Shown here: positions 35,182-46,212 of the stretch, piece after piece
Numbering within the stretch: the stretch's first letter is position 1
Layout of the letters: each line of letters begins with the position of its first letter
Assembly: GCF_003144395.1 (NCBI RefSeq)
Contig: NZ_PENZ01000035.1
Coordinates: forward strand, 1 to 55,120
Origin: Proteus faecis
GTDB taxonomy: Bacteria > Pseudomonadota > Gammaproteobacteria > Enterobacterales > Enterobacteriaceae
Reading direction: 5' to 3'
Length of the DNA: 55,120 nucleotides
Made by a program: the position numbers and the translations under genes
The notes under the pieces: generated by a model
Seen by the model: only the letters and a program-made list of their open reading frames with translations
Told to the model about the DNA's origin: nothing
The model's database searches: none

Positions 35182-36734
35182 TATATTTTCTCCTCTGAAC
35201 GACGTTCATCTTGTGGTGTTCTTGGTGTGATATCAATCGCATCAATACGATGACTATTAAACAAATTAAATTTGCTATCACTGCCATGACAACCGTCACC
35301 AAAGCTAAAACCACAACCATTACGTTCTGGGAAAGCTTCTCTTGCAAGTTCACGATGACTTGATGGAATAACAAAGCGATCTTCATAATTAGCAATAGCT
35401 AGATAACGATACATCTCTTGAGCCTGCGCTTCAGTCAAACCTACTTGCTCTAATGCACTTAGGTCTGTTTTGCCTTCTACGGCTTCAGCACGTTTGTAAT
35501 GGCGCATCGCTAGCATACGTTTTAATGCTAATAAAACGGGTGCCGTATCACCCGCTGTCAGTAAGTTTGCTAAATACTGAACTGGAATACGTAAACTTTC
35601 TACATCAGGCAACACACCAGTATGCGGTAAGACACCCGCGTCAGCAGCTGATTGAATCGGTGACAAAGGCGGTACATACCAAACCATGGGTAAGGTGCGA
35701 TATTCAGGATGCAGTGGTAATGCCAGCTTCCAATCCACAGCCATTTTATAAACAGGTGAGCGCTGTGCTGCATCAATCACACTTAATGGTATACCTTGCT
35801 CTTCTGCTGCTTTGATCACGTCAGGATCAAATGGATCTAAGAAGATATCTAACTGGCTTTGGTATAAATCTTTTTCATTATCCGCACTGGCAGCTTGTGA
35901 GATTTTATCTGCGTCATACAGCATCACCCCAAGATAACGAATACGTCCGACACAGGTTTCTGAGCACAATGTTGGCTGACCAGCTTCAATACGTGGATAA
36001 CAGAAAATACATTTTTCTGACTTACCGCTTTTCCAGTTGAAGTAGATTTTTTTGTATGGGCATCCAGTTAAACACATGCGCCATCCACGGCATTTATCTT
36101 GGTCAATAAGCACAATGCCATCTTCAGCGCGTTTATAAATCGCACCACTTGGGCATGTCGCAACACAAGCAGGATTTAAGCAGTGTTCACATAAACGTGG
36201 TAAATACATCATGAATGTATTTTCAAACTGCCCATACATCTCTTTTTGCATATTGGCGAAGTTTTTATCCGCAGCACGTTTGCTAAATTCGCCCCCTAAA
36301 TCATCTTCCCAGTTAGGGCCTTTTTCGATCTTAGTCATGCGCTGACCAGTGATCAGCGAGCGAGGACGTGCTGTCGGTAATGAACCTTCTGGTGCATTTT
36401 TTAAATGCTCATAGTCATAATCAAATGGCTCATAGTAATCGTCTAATGCTGGGACATCTGGGTTGGCAAAAATTTTAGATAATAGACCAACACGGTTACC
36501 CATTCTTGGTACTAATTTACCTTTGATATTTTTGATCCAGCCACCTTTCCACTTCTCTTGGTCCTCCCAATTTTGTGGATACCCTGTCCCCGGTTTAGTC
36601 TCAACGTTATTGAACCAAGCGTATTCAACACCTTCACGACTGGTCCAAACATTTTTACAGGTTACTGAACAGGTATGGCAACCGATACATTTGTCGAGGT
36701 TCAGTACCATACCGACTTGTGAACGAATTTTCAT
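35181..36734 (-). CDS. narH: Respiratory nitrate reductase beta subunit NarH
   Basis: NarH (517 aa) carries four iron-sulfur clusters between NarI and NarG. Cys motifs are CIGCHTCSVTCKNVW, CEHCLNPACVATCPSGAI, CRGWRMCLTGCPYKK and CIFCYPRIEAGQPTLCSETC. In the third motif a Trp replaces a Cys (CRGW), which is the family signature for a [3Fe-4S] cluster. The start overlaps the narG stop by one base. Confidence 0.97.
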   Translation of the reverse strand: MKIRSQVGMVLNLDKCIGCHTCSVTCKNVWTSREGVEYAWFNNVETKPGTGYPQNWEDQEKWKGGWIKNIKGKLVPRMGNRVGLLSKIFANPDVPALDDYYEPFDYDYEHLKNAPEGSLPTARPRSLITGQRMTKIEKGPNWEDDLGGEFSKRAADKNFANMQKEMYGQFENTFMMYLPRLCEHCLNPACVATCPSGAIYKRAEDGIVLIDQDKCRGWRMCLTGCPYKKIYFNWKSGKSEKCIFCYPRIEAGQPTLCSETCVGRIRYLGVMLYDADKISQAASADNEKDLYQSQLDIFLDPFDPDVIKAAEEQGIPLSVIDAAQRSPVYKMAVDWKLALPLHPEYRTLPMVWYVPPLSPIQSAADAGVLPHTGVLPDVESLRIPVQYLANLLTAGDTAPVLLALKRMLAMRHYKRAEAVEGKTDLSALEQVGLTEAQAQEMYRYLAIANYEDRFVIPSSHRELAREAFPERNGCGFSFGDGCHGSDSKFNLFNSHRIDAIDITPRTPQDERRSEEKI

Positions 36735-39700
36735 TATGCCTTCTCCTGTCCATTCAGGGTCTGTTGATAAGCATCACCTTCACCATCAAGCCAATCAATC
36801 TGTTTCATTTTACGCACCACAACAAACTCATCACGGTTAGAGCCCACAGTGCCGTAATAGTTAAAGCTATAAGCTAACTGAGCATATCCACCAATCATAT
36901 GAGTTGGTTTAGGACAAACACGCGTCACAGAGTTATGAATACCACCACGCATGCCTGTTATTTCAGAGCCCGGTAGATTTATTTGACGTTCCTGAGCGTG
37001 ATACATATAAATCATGCCATCAGGAATACGTTGGCTAACAATCGCTCTTGCAGTTAATGCTCCATTACTGTTGTATGCTTCAACCCAATCGTTATCACTA
37101 ATTCCCATCTCTTTAGCATCATCTTCACTCAGCCAAACCACAGGGCCACCACGACCGAGCGTTAACATCAGTAAGTTATCGCTATACGTTGAGTGAATAC
37201 CCCATTTTTGGTGAGGCGTCAGGAAATTCAGCGCTTTTTCAGGGAAACCATTTGGTTTTTTGCCTTTAACTGCATCAATCGCCTTAGTATCAATTGGTGG
37301 ACGATAGACCACTAAACTTTCACCATAAGCACGCATCCACTCGTGATCTTGATACAACTGCTGACGACCGCTTAAAGTACGCCAAGGGATCATCTCGTGA
37401 ACATTGGTATAACAAGCGTTATAAGAGACGTGCTCATCTTCAAGACCAGACCATGTAGGGCTTGAGATGATCTTACGAGGTTGAGCAACAATATCGCGGA
37501 AACGAATTTTTTCGTCTTCTTTTACTTTAGCTAAATGAGTGTGATCGCGTCCTGTCACTTTACTTAGCGCATCCCACGCTTTTACAGCCACTTGACCATT
37601 AGTTTCAGGTGCTAAAGAGAGGATAACTTCGGCGGCATCAATCGCCGTTTCAATCGCTGGACGCCCTTTTGCCACACCTTCATGACGAACACGATTGAGT
37701 TTCTTCAGAAAATCGACTTCTGTCTGAGTATTCCAACTGATCCCTTTACCGCCATTACCTAGTTTATCCATTAACGGCCCAAGTGAGGTAAAGCGAGCAT
37801 AGGTATTTGGATAATCACGCTCAACAGGAATAAGGTGTGGGGCTGTTTTACCCGGAATTAGGTCACATTCACCTTTTTTCCAATCTTTTACATCAAAAGG
37901 CTGTGCCATTTCAGCGGCAGAGTCATGCTGAATAGGTAATGTCACTAAATCCGTTTCGACACCTAAATGACCTACACACAATTTAGAGAAGGTTTTAGCG
38001 ATACCTTTATAGATTTCCCAATCTGTTTTCGACTCCCAAGCAGGATCAACCGCAGCGGTTAATGGATGAATAAATGGATGCATATCCGACGTATTCATAT
38101 CATCTTTTTCATACCATGTAGCGGTGGGTAAAACGATATCGGAAAACAGGCAAGTGCTCGACATACGGAAGTCTAACGTCACGACTAAATCAACTTTACC
38201 TTCACCGCCTTTATCTTGCCATTCCACTTCTTGTGGTTTAACTTGGCCTTGTTCGCCTAAATCTTTACCTTGTAATCCGTTTTCAGTTCCCAGCAAATAT
38301 TTCAGTAAATACTCATGCCCTTTACCCGCCGAACCTAACAAGTTAGAACGCCAGATAAATAAATTACGCGGGAAGTTTTGTGGATTATCAGGTTGCTCTG
38401 AAGCAAAGCGGATCTCACCTGATTTCAATGCATTAACGGTGTAATCAGTAGCACTAACACCCGCTTGTTGTGCTTTTTTCGCAATAGACAGAGGGTTTAA
38501 ATTTAATTGAGGCGCGGAAGGCAACCATCCCATACGTTCTGAACGTACGTTCATATCAACCAAACTACCGCTAAAACGAGATTTATCCGCTAATGGCGAT
38601 AACAACTCTGTTGGTGATACGGTTTCATAACGCCACTGACTCGAGTGGTTATAGAAAAATGACGTACTGTTCATATGGCGAGGCGGGCGCTGCCAGTCAA
38701 GGCCAAAGGCTAATGGTAACCAACCCGTTTGTGGACGCAGTTTTTCTTGTCCAACATAGTGAGCCCAACCCCCACCACTTTGACCGACACAACCACAGAA
38801 AATCAGCATATTAATAATGCCGCGATAAGTCATATCCATGTGATACCAGTGGTTAATACCGGCTCCCACAATCACCATAGAACGACCATGTGTTTTTTCT
38901 GCGTTATCTGCAAACTCACGTGCAATACGAGTGATATCTTGACGGCTTACACCCGTCACTTTTTCAGCCCATGCCGGTGAATATGCCTTAATTTCATCGT
39001 AGTTTGATGCACAGTTTTCATCATTTAAACCACGATCAACACCGTAGTTGGCTAACAATAAATCATAGACTGTTGTGATGTATTTCTCTTCACCGTTCGC
39101 AAGTGTAATACGCTTAGCCGGCAGTTTATGAATAATCACATCATCAAGGGTAACACCTTCAAAGTATTCACTCTTGAGCCCGCCAAAGTAAGGGAATGCC
39201 ACATCAACAATATCATCGTGATTATCTAAAAGGCCTAATTGTAAAGTGATATCTTCGCCACTTTTGCCATCTTTAGGCTCTAGGTTCCATTTAGCAACAC
39301 CTTCCCAACGAAAGCCCATTGACCCTTGAGGAGCAACCAATTGCTGTGTTTTCTCATCAATGGCAATGGTTTTCCACTCTGGATTTTTCTCCTGATCCAG
39401 ATTGTTCACTAAATCAGAAGCACGCAACATACGACCTGCAACTAGCTTGCCTGAATCGTGCTTATCTAACATCACCAACATCGGCATATCAGTGTAAGTG
39501 CGTACATAGTTACTAAAATATTCAGTTTGGCGTTTAACGTGGAACTCGTTAAGAATAACGTGTCCCATCGCCATTGCCATTGCACTATCAGTACCTTGCT
39601 TTGGATTTAACCATTGGTCACAAAGTTTCGCGATTTCAGCGTAATCAGGTGTTACTGCAACGGTTTTAGTTCCTTTGTAGCGAACTTCGGTAAAGAAGTG

Positions 39701-40495
39701 GGCATCTGGTGTACGTGTTTGTGGTACGTTAGAGCCCCATGCAATCAGGTAAGAAGAGTTATACCAATCTGCTGATTCAGGAACATCGGTTTGCTCACCC
39801 CAAGTCATGGGTGATGCGGGTGGTAAGTCACAATACCAGTCATAGAAACTTAAGCATGCGCCACCTATCAGAGACAAATAACGCGCTCCTGCAGCATATG
39901 AGACCATCGACATAGCTGGAATTGGCGAGAAACCGATAATACGATCGGGCCCAAACTCTTTCGCTGTAAACACGTTAGAAGCGGCAATGATTTCATTCAC
40001 TTCTGACCATGAAGAACGCACAAAACCACCACGTCCACGCGCTTGTTTATAGCTTTTGGTTTTTTCTGGCGAGCGAACAATAGAAGCCCATGCATCAACA
40101 GGATCACTATGCTGTACTTTTGCTTCACGCCATAATTTAATGAGACGTTTACGTACCATTGGGTATTTAACGCGATTCGCGCTATATAAATACCATGAAT
40201 AGCTTGCACCACGAGGACAACCACGAGGCTCATGATCCGGTAAATCAGGACGTGTGCGCGGGTAGTCCGTTTGTTGGGTTTCCCATGTGACTAACCCATT
40301 TTTGACGTAAATTTTCCAGCTACAAGAACCGGTACAGTTTACACCATGAGTAGAACGAACGATTTTGTCGTGTTGCCAGCGACTACGGTAACCATCTTCC
40401 CAATCGCGGTTAACATTTAGCGCTTGGCCATGATCCTGTGAAAAGGTATCACCAAGCTGCTTAAAATAGCGGAATCTATCGAGAAACTTACTCAT
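36734..40495 (-). CDS. narG: Respiratory nitrate reductase alpha subunit NarG
   Basis: NarG (1253 aa) is the catalytic subunit reducing nitrate to nitrite on the cytoplasmic side with bis-MGD molybdenum and the FS0 cluster. The N-terminal THGVNCTGSCSWKIYVKNG holds the His/Cys ligands of FS0. YRGIINMLIFCGCVGQSGGG and HNSVTRVCPKPTHMIGGYAQ are typical. The molybdenum-ligand Asp lies in YCDLPPASPMTWGEQTDVPE. The frame extends five codons upstream; MSKFLDRFRYFKQ is the family start. It begins only 52 bp after narK, which leaves little room for its own regulated promoter. Confidence 0.97.
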   Translation of the reverse strand: MSKFLDRFRYFKQLGDTFSQDHGQALNVNRDWEDGYRSRWQHDKIVRSTHGVNCTGSCSWKIYVKNGLVTWETQQTDYPRTRPDLPDHEPRGCPRGASYSWYLYSANRVKYPMVRKRLIKLWREAKVQHSDPVDAWASIVRSPEKTKSYKQARGRGGFVRSSWSEVNEIIAASNVFTAKEFGPDRIIGFSPIPAMSMVSYAAGARYLSLIGGACLSFYDWYCDLPPASPMTWGEQTDVPESADWYNSSYLIAWGSNVPQTRTPDAHFFTEVRYKGTKTVAVTPDYAEIAKLCDQWLNPKQGTDSAMAMAMGHVILNEFHVKRQTEYFSNYVRTYTDMPMLVMLDKHDSGKLVAGRMLRASDLVNNLDQEKNPEWKTIAIDEKTQQLVAPQGSMGFRWEGVAKWNLEPKDGKSGEDITLQLGLLDNHDDIVDVAFPYFGGLKSEYFEGVTLDDVIIHKLPAKRITLANGEEKYITTVYDLLLANYGVDRGLNDENCASNYDEIKAYSPAWAEKVTGVSRQDITRIAREFADNAEKTHGRSMVIVGAGINHWYHMDMTYRGIINMLIFCGCVGQSGGGWAHYVGQEKLRPQTGWLPLAFGLDWQRPPRHMNSTSFFYNHSSQWRYETVSPTELLSPLADKSRFSGSLVDMNVRSERMGWLPSAPQLNLNPLSIAKKAQQAGVSATDYTVNALKSGEIRFASEQPDNPQNFPRNLFIWRSNLLGSAGKGHEYLLKYLLGTENGLQGKDLGEQGQVKPQEVEWQDKGGEGKVDLVVTLDFRMSSTCLFSDIVLPTATWYEKDDMNTSDMHPFIHPLTAAVDPAWESKTDWEIYKGIAKTFSKLCVGHLGVETDLVTLPIQHDSAAEMAQPFDVKDWKKGECDLIPGKTAPHLIPVERDYPNTYARFTSLGPLMDKLGNGGKGISWNTQTEVDFLKKLNRVRHEGVAKGRPAIETAIDAAEVILSLAPETNGQVAVKAWDALSKVTGRDHTHLAKVKEDEKIRFRDIVAQPRKIISSPTWSGLEDEHVSYNACYTNVHEMIPWRTLSGRQQLYQDHEWMRAYGESLVVYRPPIDTKAIDAVKGKKPNGFPEKALNFLTPHQKWGIHSTYSDNLLMLTLGRGGPVVWLSEDDAKEMGISDNDWVEAYNSNGALTARAIVSQRIPDGMIYMYHAQERQINLPGSEITGMRGGIHNSVTRVCPKPTHMIGGYAQLAYSFNYYGTVGSNRDEFVVVRKMKQIDWLDGEGDAYQQTLNGQEKA

Positions 40496-40547
40496 CAGAT
40501 ACTCTCCCAATGCGCGCGAGCGCTCTCACATTGCGTATAATTCGTCA

Positions 40548-41942
40548 TTATTGTTTATTGTGTTTACGCCCATAGACCAACCAAGTGATCAAGACGCAGG
40601 CAATATAAAATAGAACAAAGATTTTCATTGCACCGGCAGGTGAACCAGTCATAGCCAGTGATGTACCAAAGGCTTTCGGAATAAAAAAGCCACCAATTGC
40701 ACCAATCGCGGAGATAAAACCAAGTGCAGCCGCACTTTCTGTTACCGCTTCTTTTTGAGCATCTTCGTCTGTAGCACCTTGTGCTTTCATGCGATCAATC
40801 GTGATTTTTCTAAACACCACTGCAATCATTTGGAATGTGGAGCCGCTACCTAACCCCGCAGTTAAAAACAGCACCATAAAAACACTGAAGAAGGCGATAA
40901 ATGAACCACCCGCGCCATTGACAGGCAGTGTTAAGAAAAGTAAAGCGGAGAAAATTGCCATAATGATAAAATTAATCAGCGTGACTCTAATGCCGCCAAA
41001 TTTATCAGACAAAGCCCCACCCACAGGGCGAGCTAATGCACCTAATAAAGGCCCAAAGAAGGCATAATGCAAAATAACGATATCGGGGAATTGGGTTTTA
41101 GAAAGCATGGCAAAACCCGCAGAGAAGCCTATAAATGAACCAAAAGAACATAGGTATAAAATACTTAACAACCAGAGGTGCCCCCGTTTTAAAACAGGTA
41201 ATTGCTGGCTTAAAGAAGCTTTGTTAGCCGCAAGGTCATTCATACCAAACCAAGCCGCAAACGTCAGAATAAGTAAGAAAGGAACCCAAATCCATGCGGC
41301 ATTTTCTAGCCATAAACGTGAACCATCAGGCTGAACAACACCAGGGCCACTAAACATAGCAAACACACCCACACCAATAACTAATGGTGCAACTAATTGC
41401 ATGACGCTGACACCCAAATTGCCTAATCCGCCATTTAATCCTAATGCACCGCCTTGGCGTGCTTTAGGGAAGAAAAAGCTAATGTTTGCCATACTGGATG
41501 CAAAGTTTGCACCTGCAAAACCACATAGCAGTGAAATCACAATAAAAGTTGAGTAAGACGTTGTGGTGTCTTGCACTGCAAAACCAAGCCAAATACAAGG
41601 AATGATTAGAAATACAGTACTCATAGCAGTCCAACGACGACCACCAAAAATAGGAATAACGAAAGAGTAAGGAACGCGTAAAATAGCACCCGATACTGAA
41701 GGCAGAGCAGTCAGCATAAACAGCTGATCTGTGGTAAAGTTAAAACCAACTTTGTTCAAATTTACTGCAACGGCACTAAAAAGCATCCATACGCAGAATG
41801 ATAAAAGTAAACAAGGAACAGAAATCCATAAATTGCGTGAAGCGATCTTTTGACCAGTCTTTTCCCAAAAAGCTTTATCTTCAGGGTGCCAATCTTCGAT
41901 CACCCCTTTTCTCATTTTTTCTGGGTGTTGAGTGAGTGCCAT
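40548..41942 (-). CDS. narK: Nitrate/nitrite antiporter NarK
   Basis: NarK (464 aa) is an MFS transporter with 12 helices importing nitrate and exporting nitrite. The nitrate signature motifs appear as GFAGANFASSMANISFFFPK in helix 5 and FLTAGLGSGSTFQMIAVVFRK in helix 11 (read in part). The substrate-binding arginines in helices 2 and 8 correspond to LRVPYSF and LARPVGG. It is the first gene of narKGHJI, divergent from narXL, with an FNR site about 66 bp upstream of the start. Confidence 0.96.
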   Translation of the reverse strand: MALTQHPEKMRKGVIEDWHPEDKAFWEKTGQKIASRNLWISVPCLLLSFCVWMLFSAVAVNLNKVGFNFTTDQLFMLTALPSVSGAILRVPYSFVIPIFGGRRWTAMSTVFLIIPCIWLGFAVQDTTTSYSTFIVISLLCGFAGANFASSMANISFFFPKARQGGALGLNGGLGNLGVSVMQLVAPLVIGVGVFAMFSGPGVVQPDGSRLWLENAAWIWVPFLLILTFAAWFGMNDLAANKASLSQQLPVLKRGHLWLLSILYLCSFGSFIGFSAGFAMLSKTQFPDIVILHYAFFGPLLGALARPVGGALSDKFGGIRVTLINFIIMAIFSALLFLTLPVNGAGGSFIAFFSVFMVLFLTAGLGSGSTFQMIAVVFRKITIDRMKAQGATDEDAQKEAVTESAAALGFISAIGAIGGFFIPKAFGTSLAMTGSPAGAMKIFVLFYIACVLITWLVYGRKHNKQ

Positions 41943-42001
41943 AACAACCTCGATTAACGGTTAGATTGGCATCTTTGTACGATTAGAATTGTTAATTAGT
42001 C

Positions 42002-42015
42002 ATGATCTGCATCAA
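42002..42015 (-). promoter_or_regulatory. FNR site of narK
   Basis: ATGATCTGCATCAA matches the FNR consensus TTGAT-N4-ATCAA at nine of ten positions. Its centre is 66 bp upstream of the narK start, so a class II position at -41.5 would place the transcript start near 41967. Confidence 0.8.
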
Positions 42016-42158
42016 GCAAACATTTGTTTGTTTTTTGAACTAAAATCATTGTTTACACCTAAGTATTAATAACATAACCCTTAATTTTTCATTTTAAATT
42101 AATTAGTTAAATTAAAAACACTATAATTTAGAAGTGAAATTATCCCCATTGGATATTT

Positions 42159-42179
42159 AGGAGTAATACTTTAGTAGTA
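42159..42179 (-). promoter_or_regulatory. NarL heptamers upstream of narK
   Basis: On the minus strand TACTACT (42179-42173) and TACTCCT (42165-42159) both fit the NarL heptamer TACYNMT. They lie about 200 bp upstream of the predicted narK start site, where E. coli narK also has its NarL cluster. Confidence 0.55.
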
Positions 42180-42239
42180 TATGACATTTGGTGTCTTTTT
42201 AAGGCAATATAGCGCCAGAATAAACTTGGAAAAATAACG

Positions 42240-44045
42240 ATGAGTACACATAAAATCCAATGGCACTACCGTTTTTCAATTATTAATCAGATAGCGATAT
42301 TAATGTTACTTTTCACGCTATTGGGTGTGGTAGGAATGGCGATTTCTAACCATATTATTTTGAGTGTGCAAGGTAATGCTCATGCCATTAATAAATCAGG
42401 ATCGTTGCGAATGCAAAGCTATCGCTTGCTATCTGCTTTACCTCTAGATGAACAACATCGTTATTATCTTCACGAATTAGAAACCGACTTAGACAGTGGT
42501 GAATTACGTCAAGTCTTAAGCAATAAATCGCTACAATCACAATATGCTCAATTAAATACATACTGGAAAGATACCTTAAAACCAACCTTACTTTATGCTC
42601 AGCAACGCGATGAAGCTAAACAAGAAGTTGCCTTGTTTGTTTCACAGCTAGATAAACTAGTATTAAGTATCGACCAACTTACAGAACAAAAAATCAGGCT
42701 GGTGGCTTATACCCAGCTTATTTTCACGGCACTCACACTGTTATTACTGTTTGGCTCTGTTTGGCATTTCCGTCGCCGTTTATTACATCCTTGGCAACAA
42801 CTTATGGCGATGGCTAATTCCATTGGTCATGGTGATTTTTCAGCACGTTTCCACCAGCGTACACACCATGATGAAATTGCCACATTGGGTATTGCACTCA
42901 ACACCATGTCAGAAGAGCTGTCTACGCTGTATAGCGAATTAGAAAAAAGAGTGGTTGAAAAAACTCACGACTTACAACAGAAAAATAAAGTGCTCTCTTA
43001 TCTCTATCATTCAAGCCAACAATTACACTCTCCGGCACCACTTTGTGCCCGATTAAGACAGATATTATTTGAGCTTCAACAAATCATTCCCGATACTTAT
43101 TTTCAGATACGTTTATATGAAGATAATCATCACACACTGTTTAATGAAATCAGTTTAGAACTTAAACCACGCGCCGAACATTGTCCTGATCCACAATGTG
43201 AACGTTGTGATGATACCTCTTCTGATACCATTCCATTACATAGTGAATTATTGCATTGGGAACTTGCTGATCAAATTCATCGTTATGGATTATTTGTCAT
43301 GCAACTACCAGAACATACCACGCTAACAGATGAACAGAATAATTTAATGTTATTGCTGACAAAACAGATCTCGGCGATGCTGGCAATGGAACAACAAAAC
43401 GAGCAACAACAGCAGCTTTTATTAATGGATGAACGTTCGGCTATTGCTCGTGAATTACATGACTCTATTGCTCAATCGCTTTCTTGTTTAAAAATGCAAG
43501 TTAGCTATTTGCAGATGCAGTCAGAAACCTTACCCGATAATTGTCAAAAACTCCTTAAAGAGATGCGAGAAGAGCTTAATGTGGCTTATCGTCAATTAAG
43601 AGAACTGTTAACCACGTTTCGTTTAAAACTCACCGAGCCAGGATTACTTGCTGCATTAGAAAGTACATTGACTGAATTTAATCAGCGCCTTGGTTTCCCT
43701 ATTAATTTTGACTATCAATTACCCGCAAAATGTGTGAATTCACATCAAAGTATTCACGTTGTACAAATCGTCCGGGAAGCATTAAATAATATTTTACAAC
43801 ATGCCAATGCCAATTGGGCTGAAGTCTCTTTATCTCTAAATAATGGCATGGTTGAACTAAAAATTAATGATAACGGTGAAGGAATTAGCCCAGAACCTGA
43901 AAAATTAAATCATTATGGTCTTATTATTATGCGTGAACGCGCAAATAGCTTAAATGGTTCTTATACTATAAAAGTACGTGAACAGGGCGGTACTCAAGTA
44001 TTTGTTAAATTTCCATTAATAACTACTCATAAAGACCCTGTCTAA
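42240..44045 (+). CDS. narX: Nitrate/nitrite sensor histidine kinase NarX
   Basis: NarX (601 aa) senses periplasmic nitrate and nitrite and phosphorylates NarL. Two membrane helices (about 17-38 and 153-175) flank the periplasmic sensor with the P-box [21 protein letters not shown], signalling helix and GAF-like region with a Cys cluster ([10 protein letters not shown]) follow. The HPK7-type transmitter has [17 protein letters not shown] with His407 and the ATP-site motif NDNGEGI. Divergent from narK and followed 16 bp later by narL. Confidence 0.95.
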   Translation: MSTHKIQWHYRFSIINQIAILMLLFTLLGVVGMAISNHIILSVQGNAHAINKSGSLRMQSYRLLSALPLDEQHRYYLHELETDLDSGELRQVLSNKSLQSQYAQLNTYWKDTLKPTLLYAQQRDEAKQEVALFVSQLDKLVLSIDQLTEQKIRLVAYTQLIFTALTLLLLFGSVWHFRRRLLHPWQQLMAMANSIGHGDFSARFHQRTHHDEIATLGIALNTMSEELSTLYSELEKRVVEKTHDLQQKNKVLSYLYHSSQQLHSPAPLCARLRQILFELQQIIPDTYFQIRLYEDNHHTLFNEISLELKPRAEHCPDPQCERCDDTSSDTIPLHSELLHWELADQIHRYGLFVMQLPEHTTLTDEQNNLMLLLTKQISAMLAMEQQNEQQQQLLLMDERSAIARELHDSIAQSLSCLKMQVSYLQMQSETLPDNCQKLLKEMREELNVAYRQLRELLTTFRLKLTEPGLLAALESTLTEFNQRLGFPINFDYQLPAKCVNSHQSIHVVQIVREALNNILQHANANWAEVSLSLNNGMVELKINDNGEGISPEPEKLNHYGLIIMRERANSLNGSYTIKVREQGGTQVFVKFPLITTHKDPV

Positions 44046-44061
44046 ATTGGAGCAAGTCGTA

Positions 44062-44724
44062 ATGAATAATATGGGATCCCCCACAGAAAAAGCGACAATT
44101 TTACTCATTGATGATCATCCGATGCTACGCAATGGTGTAAAACAACTTTTAAGCCTCGATACAACACTCACAGTCGTTGGGGAAGCTGGAGATGGTATTC
44201 AAGGTGTGAAACTCGCTGAAGAGTTAGATCCTGATTTAATCTTACTCGATCTGAATATGCCAGGAATGAATGGTTTTGAAACACTTGATCAACTTCGATT
44301 AAAGTCGTTATCAGGCCGGATCGTTGTTTTTAGCGTATCAAATTATAGCGATGATTTAATCACAGCGTTAAAACGTGGTGCAGATGGCTATCTTTTAAAA
44401 GATATGGAGCCTGAAGAATTACTTGCAGCGCTAAAACAAGCAGCCGCCGGAAAAATGGTTGTCAGCCCTACGTTAACCCCTATTTTAGCCGAATCATTAC
44501 GTGAAGATCGTTCTGAGGGTGAGCGTGATATTGAGCAACTCACCCCGCGTGAACGCGATATTTTAAAACTGATAGCACAAGGATTATCAAATAAAATGAT
44601 CGCACGTAAGCTTGATATCACAGAAAGTACGGTCAAAGTGCATGTAAAACATCTACTGAAAAAGATGAAGCTAAAATCTCGTGTTGAAGTTGCTGTTTGG
44701 GTTCATCAACAACGCGTCGATTAA
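44062..44724 (+). CDS. narL: Nitrate/nitrite response regulator NarL
   Basis: NarL (220 aa) has a receiver domain with phosphoacceptor Asp63 in [13 protein letters not shown] and a LuxR-type helix-turn-helix: [19 protein letters not shown] and [25 protein letters not shown] start at 44047 is possible, but the ATG at 44062 has GGAG nine bases before it. The gene ends overlapping, by four bases, the convergent LysR gene. Confidence 0.96.
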   Translation: MNNMGSPTEKATILLIDDHPMLRNGVKQLLSLDTTLTVVGEAGDGIQGVKLAEELDPDLILLDLNMPGMNGFETLDQLRLKSLSGRIVVFSVSNYSDDLITALKRGADGYLLKDMEPEELLAALKQAAAGKMVVSPTLTPILAESLREDRSEGERDIEQLTPRERDILKLIAQGLSNKMIARKLDITESTVKVHVKHLLKKMKLKSRVEVAVWVHQQRVD

Positions 44725-45623
44725 TTAAAGTTAGGTACAATGGGCTGGTGAGTACTCATCAGCTCAACTAACTCTTTTGCCCCTTTTTGTAACGACTCCC
44801 CTTTTAGCCACATGGCATGAATAGGCAATCGCAACTCATTTTTCGTATTCTTGAACTGCAGCTGTTTTAATTTACCTTTTTGCAATTGAGCATAAATCAG
44901 CGAATAGGGTAAATTCCCCCATCCCATTCCCGCTTCAACCATACCCAAAGCCATTTGAAAACTATCGGTTTGCCAATAATTCGTTGCCACTAATGAGCGC
45001 TCATCTCTTAACTCTTTGGTATGACTTGCGATCATAATTTGGCGCACATTGACCAGATCTTCAATAAACACACTTGCAGGGTGTGCTAATGCAATATGAC
45101 TTGCAGATATTGTTGCCACCAATGACTCAGAACCAAGATATTGAAATTGCTCATCACCATTCACATACAAGCCCCCATAAACTAAGCTTAATTGAATTTT
45201 ATGCGAATGTAGCATCTCAATAATATCGTCTTGTGCCGCAGTTATCACATTCACATTAAGTAATGGATAACGTTGGGTTAATTCAGATAATGCAGGTAAT
45301 AAATAATCAGGATTAATATCAGCCGCAACACCAATATTTAAAACACTTTCGAGATCCATGGAAAGCTCTTGTGCGTGCACTTGTAATAATTTTAATTGCT
45401 CTGCGATCATTCTGGCATGAGGCTCAAGTGCTTTTGCTTTTTCAGTTGGTTGAGGCTCTCGAGATGATCGCTCAAAAAGTGCATAACCTAATTCAGCTTC
45501 CATATTAGCAATCGCCATACTAACTGCTGATGGAACGCGTTTTAATGAACGTGCAGCCGCTGAGAAAGATCCCTTATCCATCACGGCTAAAAATATCGCA
45601 ATATGTTCACTTGAGAACTGCAT
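44721..45623 (-). CDS. LysR family transcriptional regulator
   Basis: This 300-aa regulator has the N-terminal winged helix of LysR proteins ([20 protein letters not shown], then [20 protein letters not shown]) and a C-terminal effector domain ([34 protein letters not shown]). A GTG two codons earlier is also possible, but the ATG at 45623 has GGAGTGAAC spacing. It is divergent from the PACE efflux gene with 110 bp between, the common arrangement of a LysR regulator and its target pump; PACE pumps are often so paired. Effector unknown. Confidence 0.9.
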   Translation of the reverse strand: MQFSSEHIAIFLAVMDKGSFSAAARSLKRVPSAVSMAIANMEAELGYALFERSSREPQPTEKAKALEPHARMIAEQLKLLQVHAQELSMDLESVLNIGVAADINPDYLLPALSELTQRYPLLNVNVITAAQDDIIEMLHSHKIQLSLVYGGLYVNGDEQFQYLGSESLVATISASHIALAHPASVFIEDLVNVRQIMIASHTKELRDERSLVATNYWQTDSFQMALGMVEAGMGWGNLPYSLIYAQLQKGKLKQLQFKNTKNELRLPIHAMWLKGESLQKGAKELVELMSTHQPIVPNFN

Positions 45624-45733
45624 GTTCACTCCTGATGTTTCAGTTAAATTGATACTAGCTGACTTTTCCTATCACTCTTACTGATTTATCTTACGACGCT
45701 TAATGGCACGGATCCACAGAAAAAGAGAGCACA

Positions 45734-46174
45734 ATGCAAGGTATTAAACGAAAAATTATCTACGTAACAGCATATGAGGTTTTTGGGTGGGTTATTTCAT
45801 CAGTCGGGCTTGCACTTTTGGCTGATAGTTCAACCGCAGTAACCGGCCCATTAGCGCTTGTGATCACCACAATCGCGGTGAGTTGGAATTTTATTTATAA
45901 CTGTCTATTTGAATTTTGGGAGAGTCGACAAGTTTCGAGGATCCGAACTTTTAGACGCCGTTTAGTACATGCCATTGGATTTCAGCTAACACTAGTGCTC
46001 TATTTAATTCCATTAATTGCGTGGTGGCTTAATGTTTCGTTATGGCAAGCGCTAGTTATGGACTTTGCGCTGATCATCATCATCCCTTGTTATACCTTCA
46101 TTTATAACTGGATATTTGACAAAGTCTTTGGCTTACCAAAATCCGCATTACCTGAGAATGCACCTGTAGCGTAG
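45734..46174 (+). CDS. PACE family multidrug efflux pump
   Basis: This 146-aa protein has four membrane helices made of two bacterial transmembrane pair repeats, as in Acinetobacter AceI (chlorhexidine efflux). Family landmarks are KRKIIYVTAYEVFGW with the essential Glu15, WNFIYNCLFEFWE, RRLVHAIGFQ and CYTFIYNWIFDKVFGLP. The family exports biocides and possibly polyamine-like compounds by proton antiport. Its divergent LysR neighbour is the likely regulator. Proteus is known for chlorhexidine tolerance, but a link to this gene is inference. Confidence 0.92.
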   Translation: MQGIKRKIIYVTAYEVFGWVISSVGLALLADSSTAVTGPLALVITTIAVSWNFIYNCLFEFWESRQVSRIRTFRRRLVHAIGFQLTLVLYLIPLIAWWLNVSLWQALVMDFALIIIIPCYTFIYNWIFDKVFGLPKSALPENAPVA

Positions 46175-46212
46175 ATGACAAGTAAATTGAAGGGTGTGAT
46201 CCGTAATTTGGA

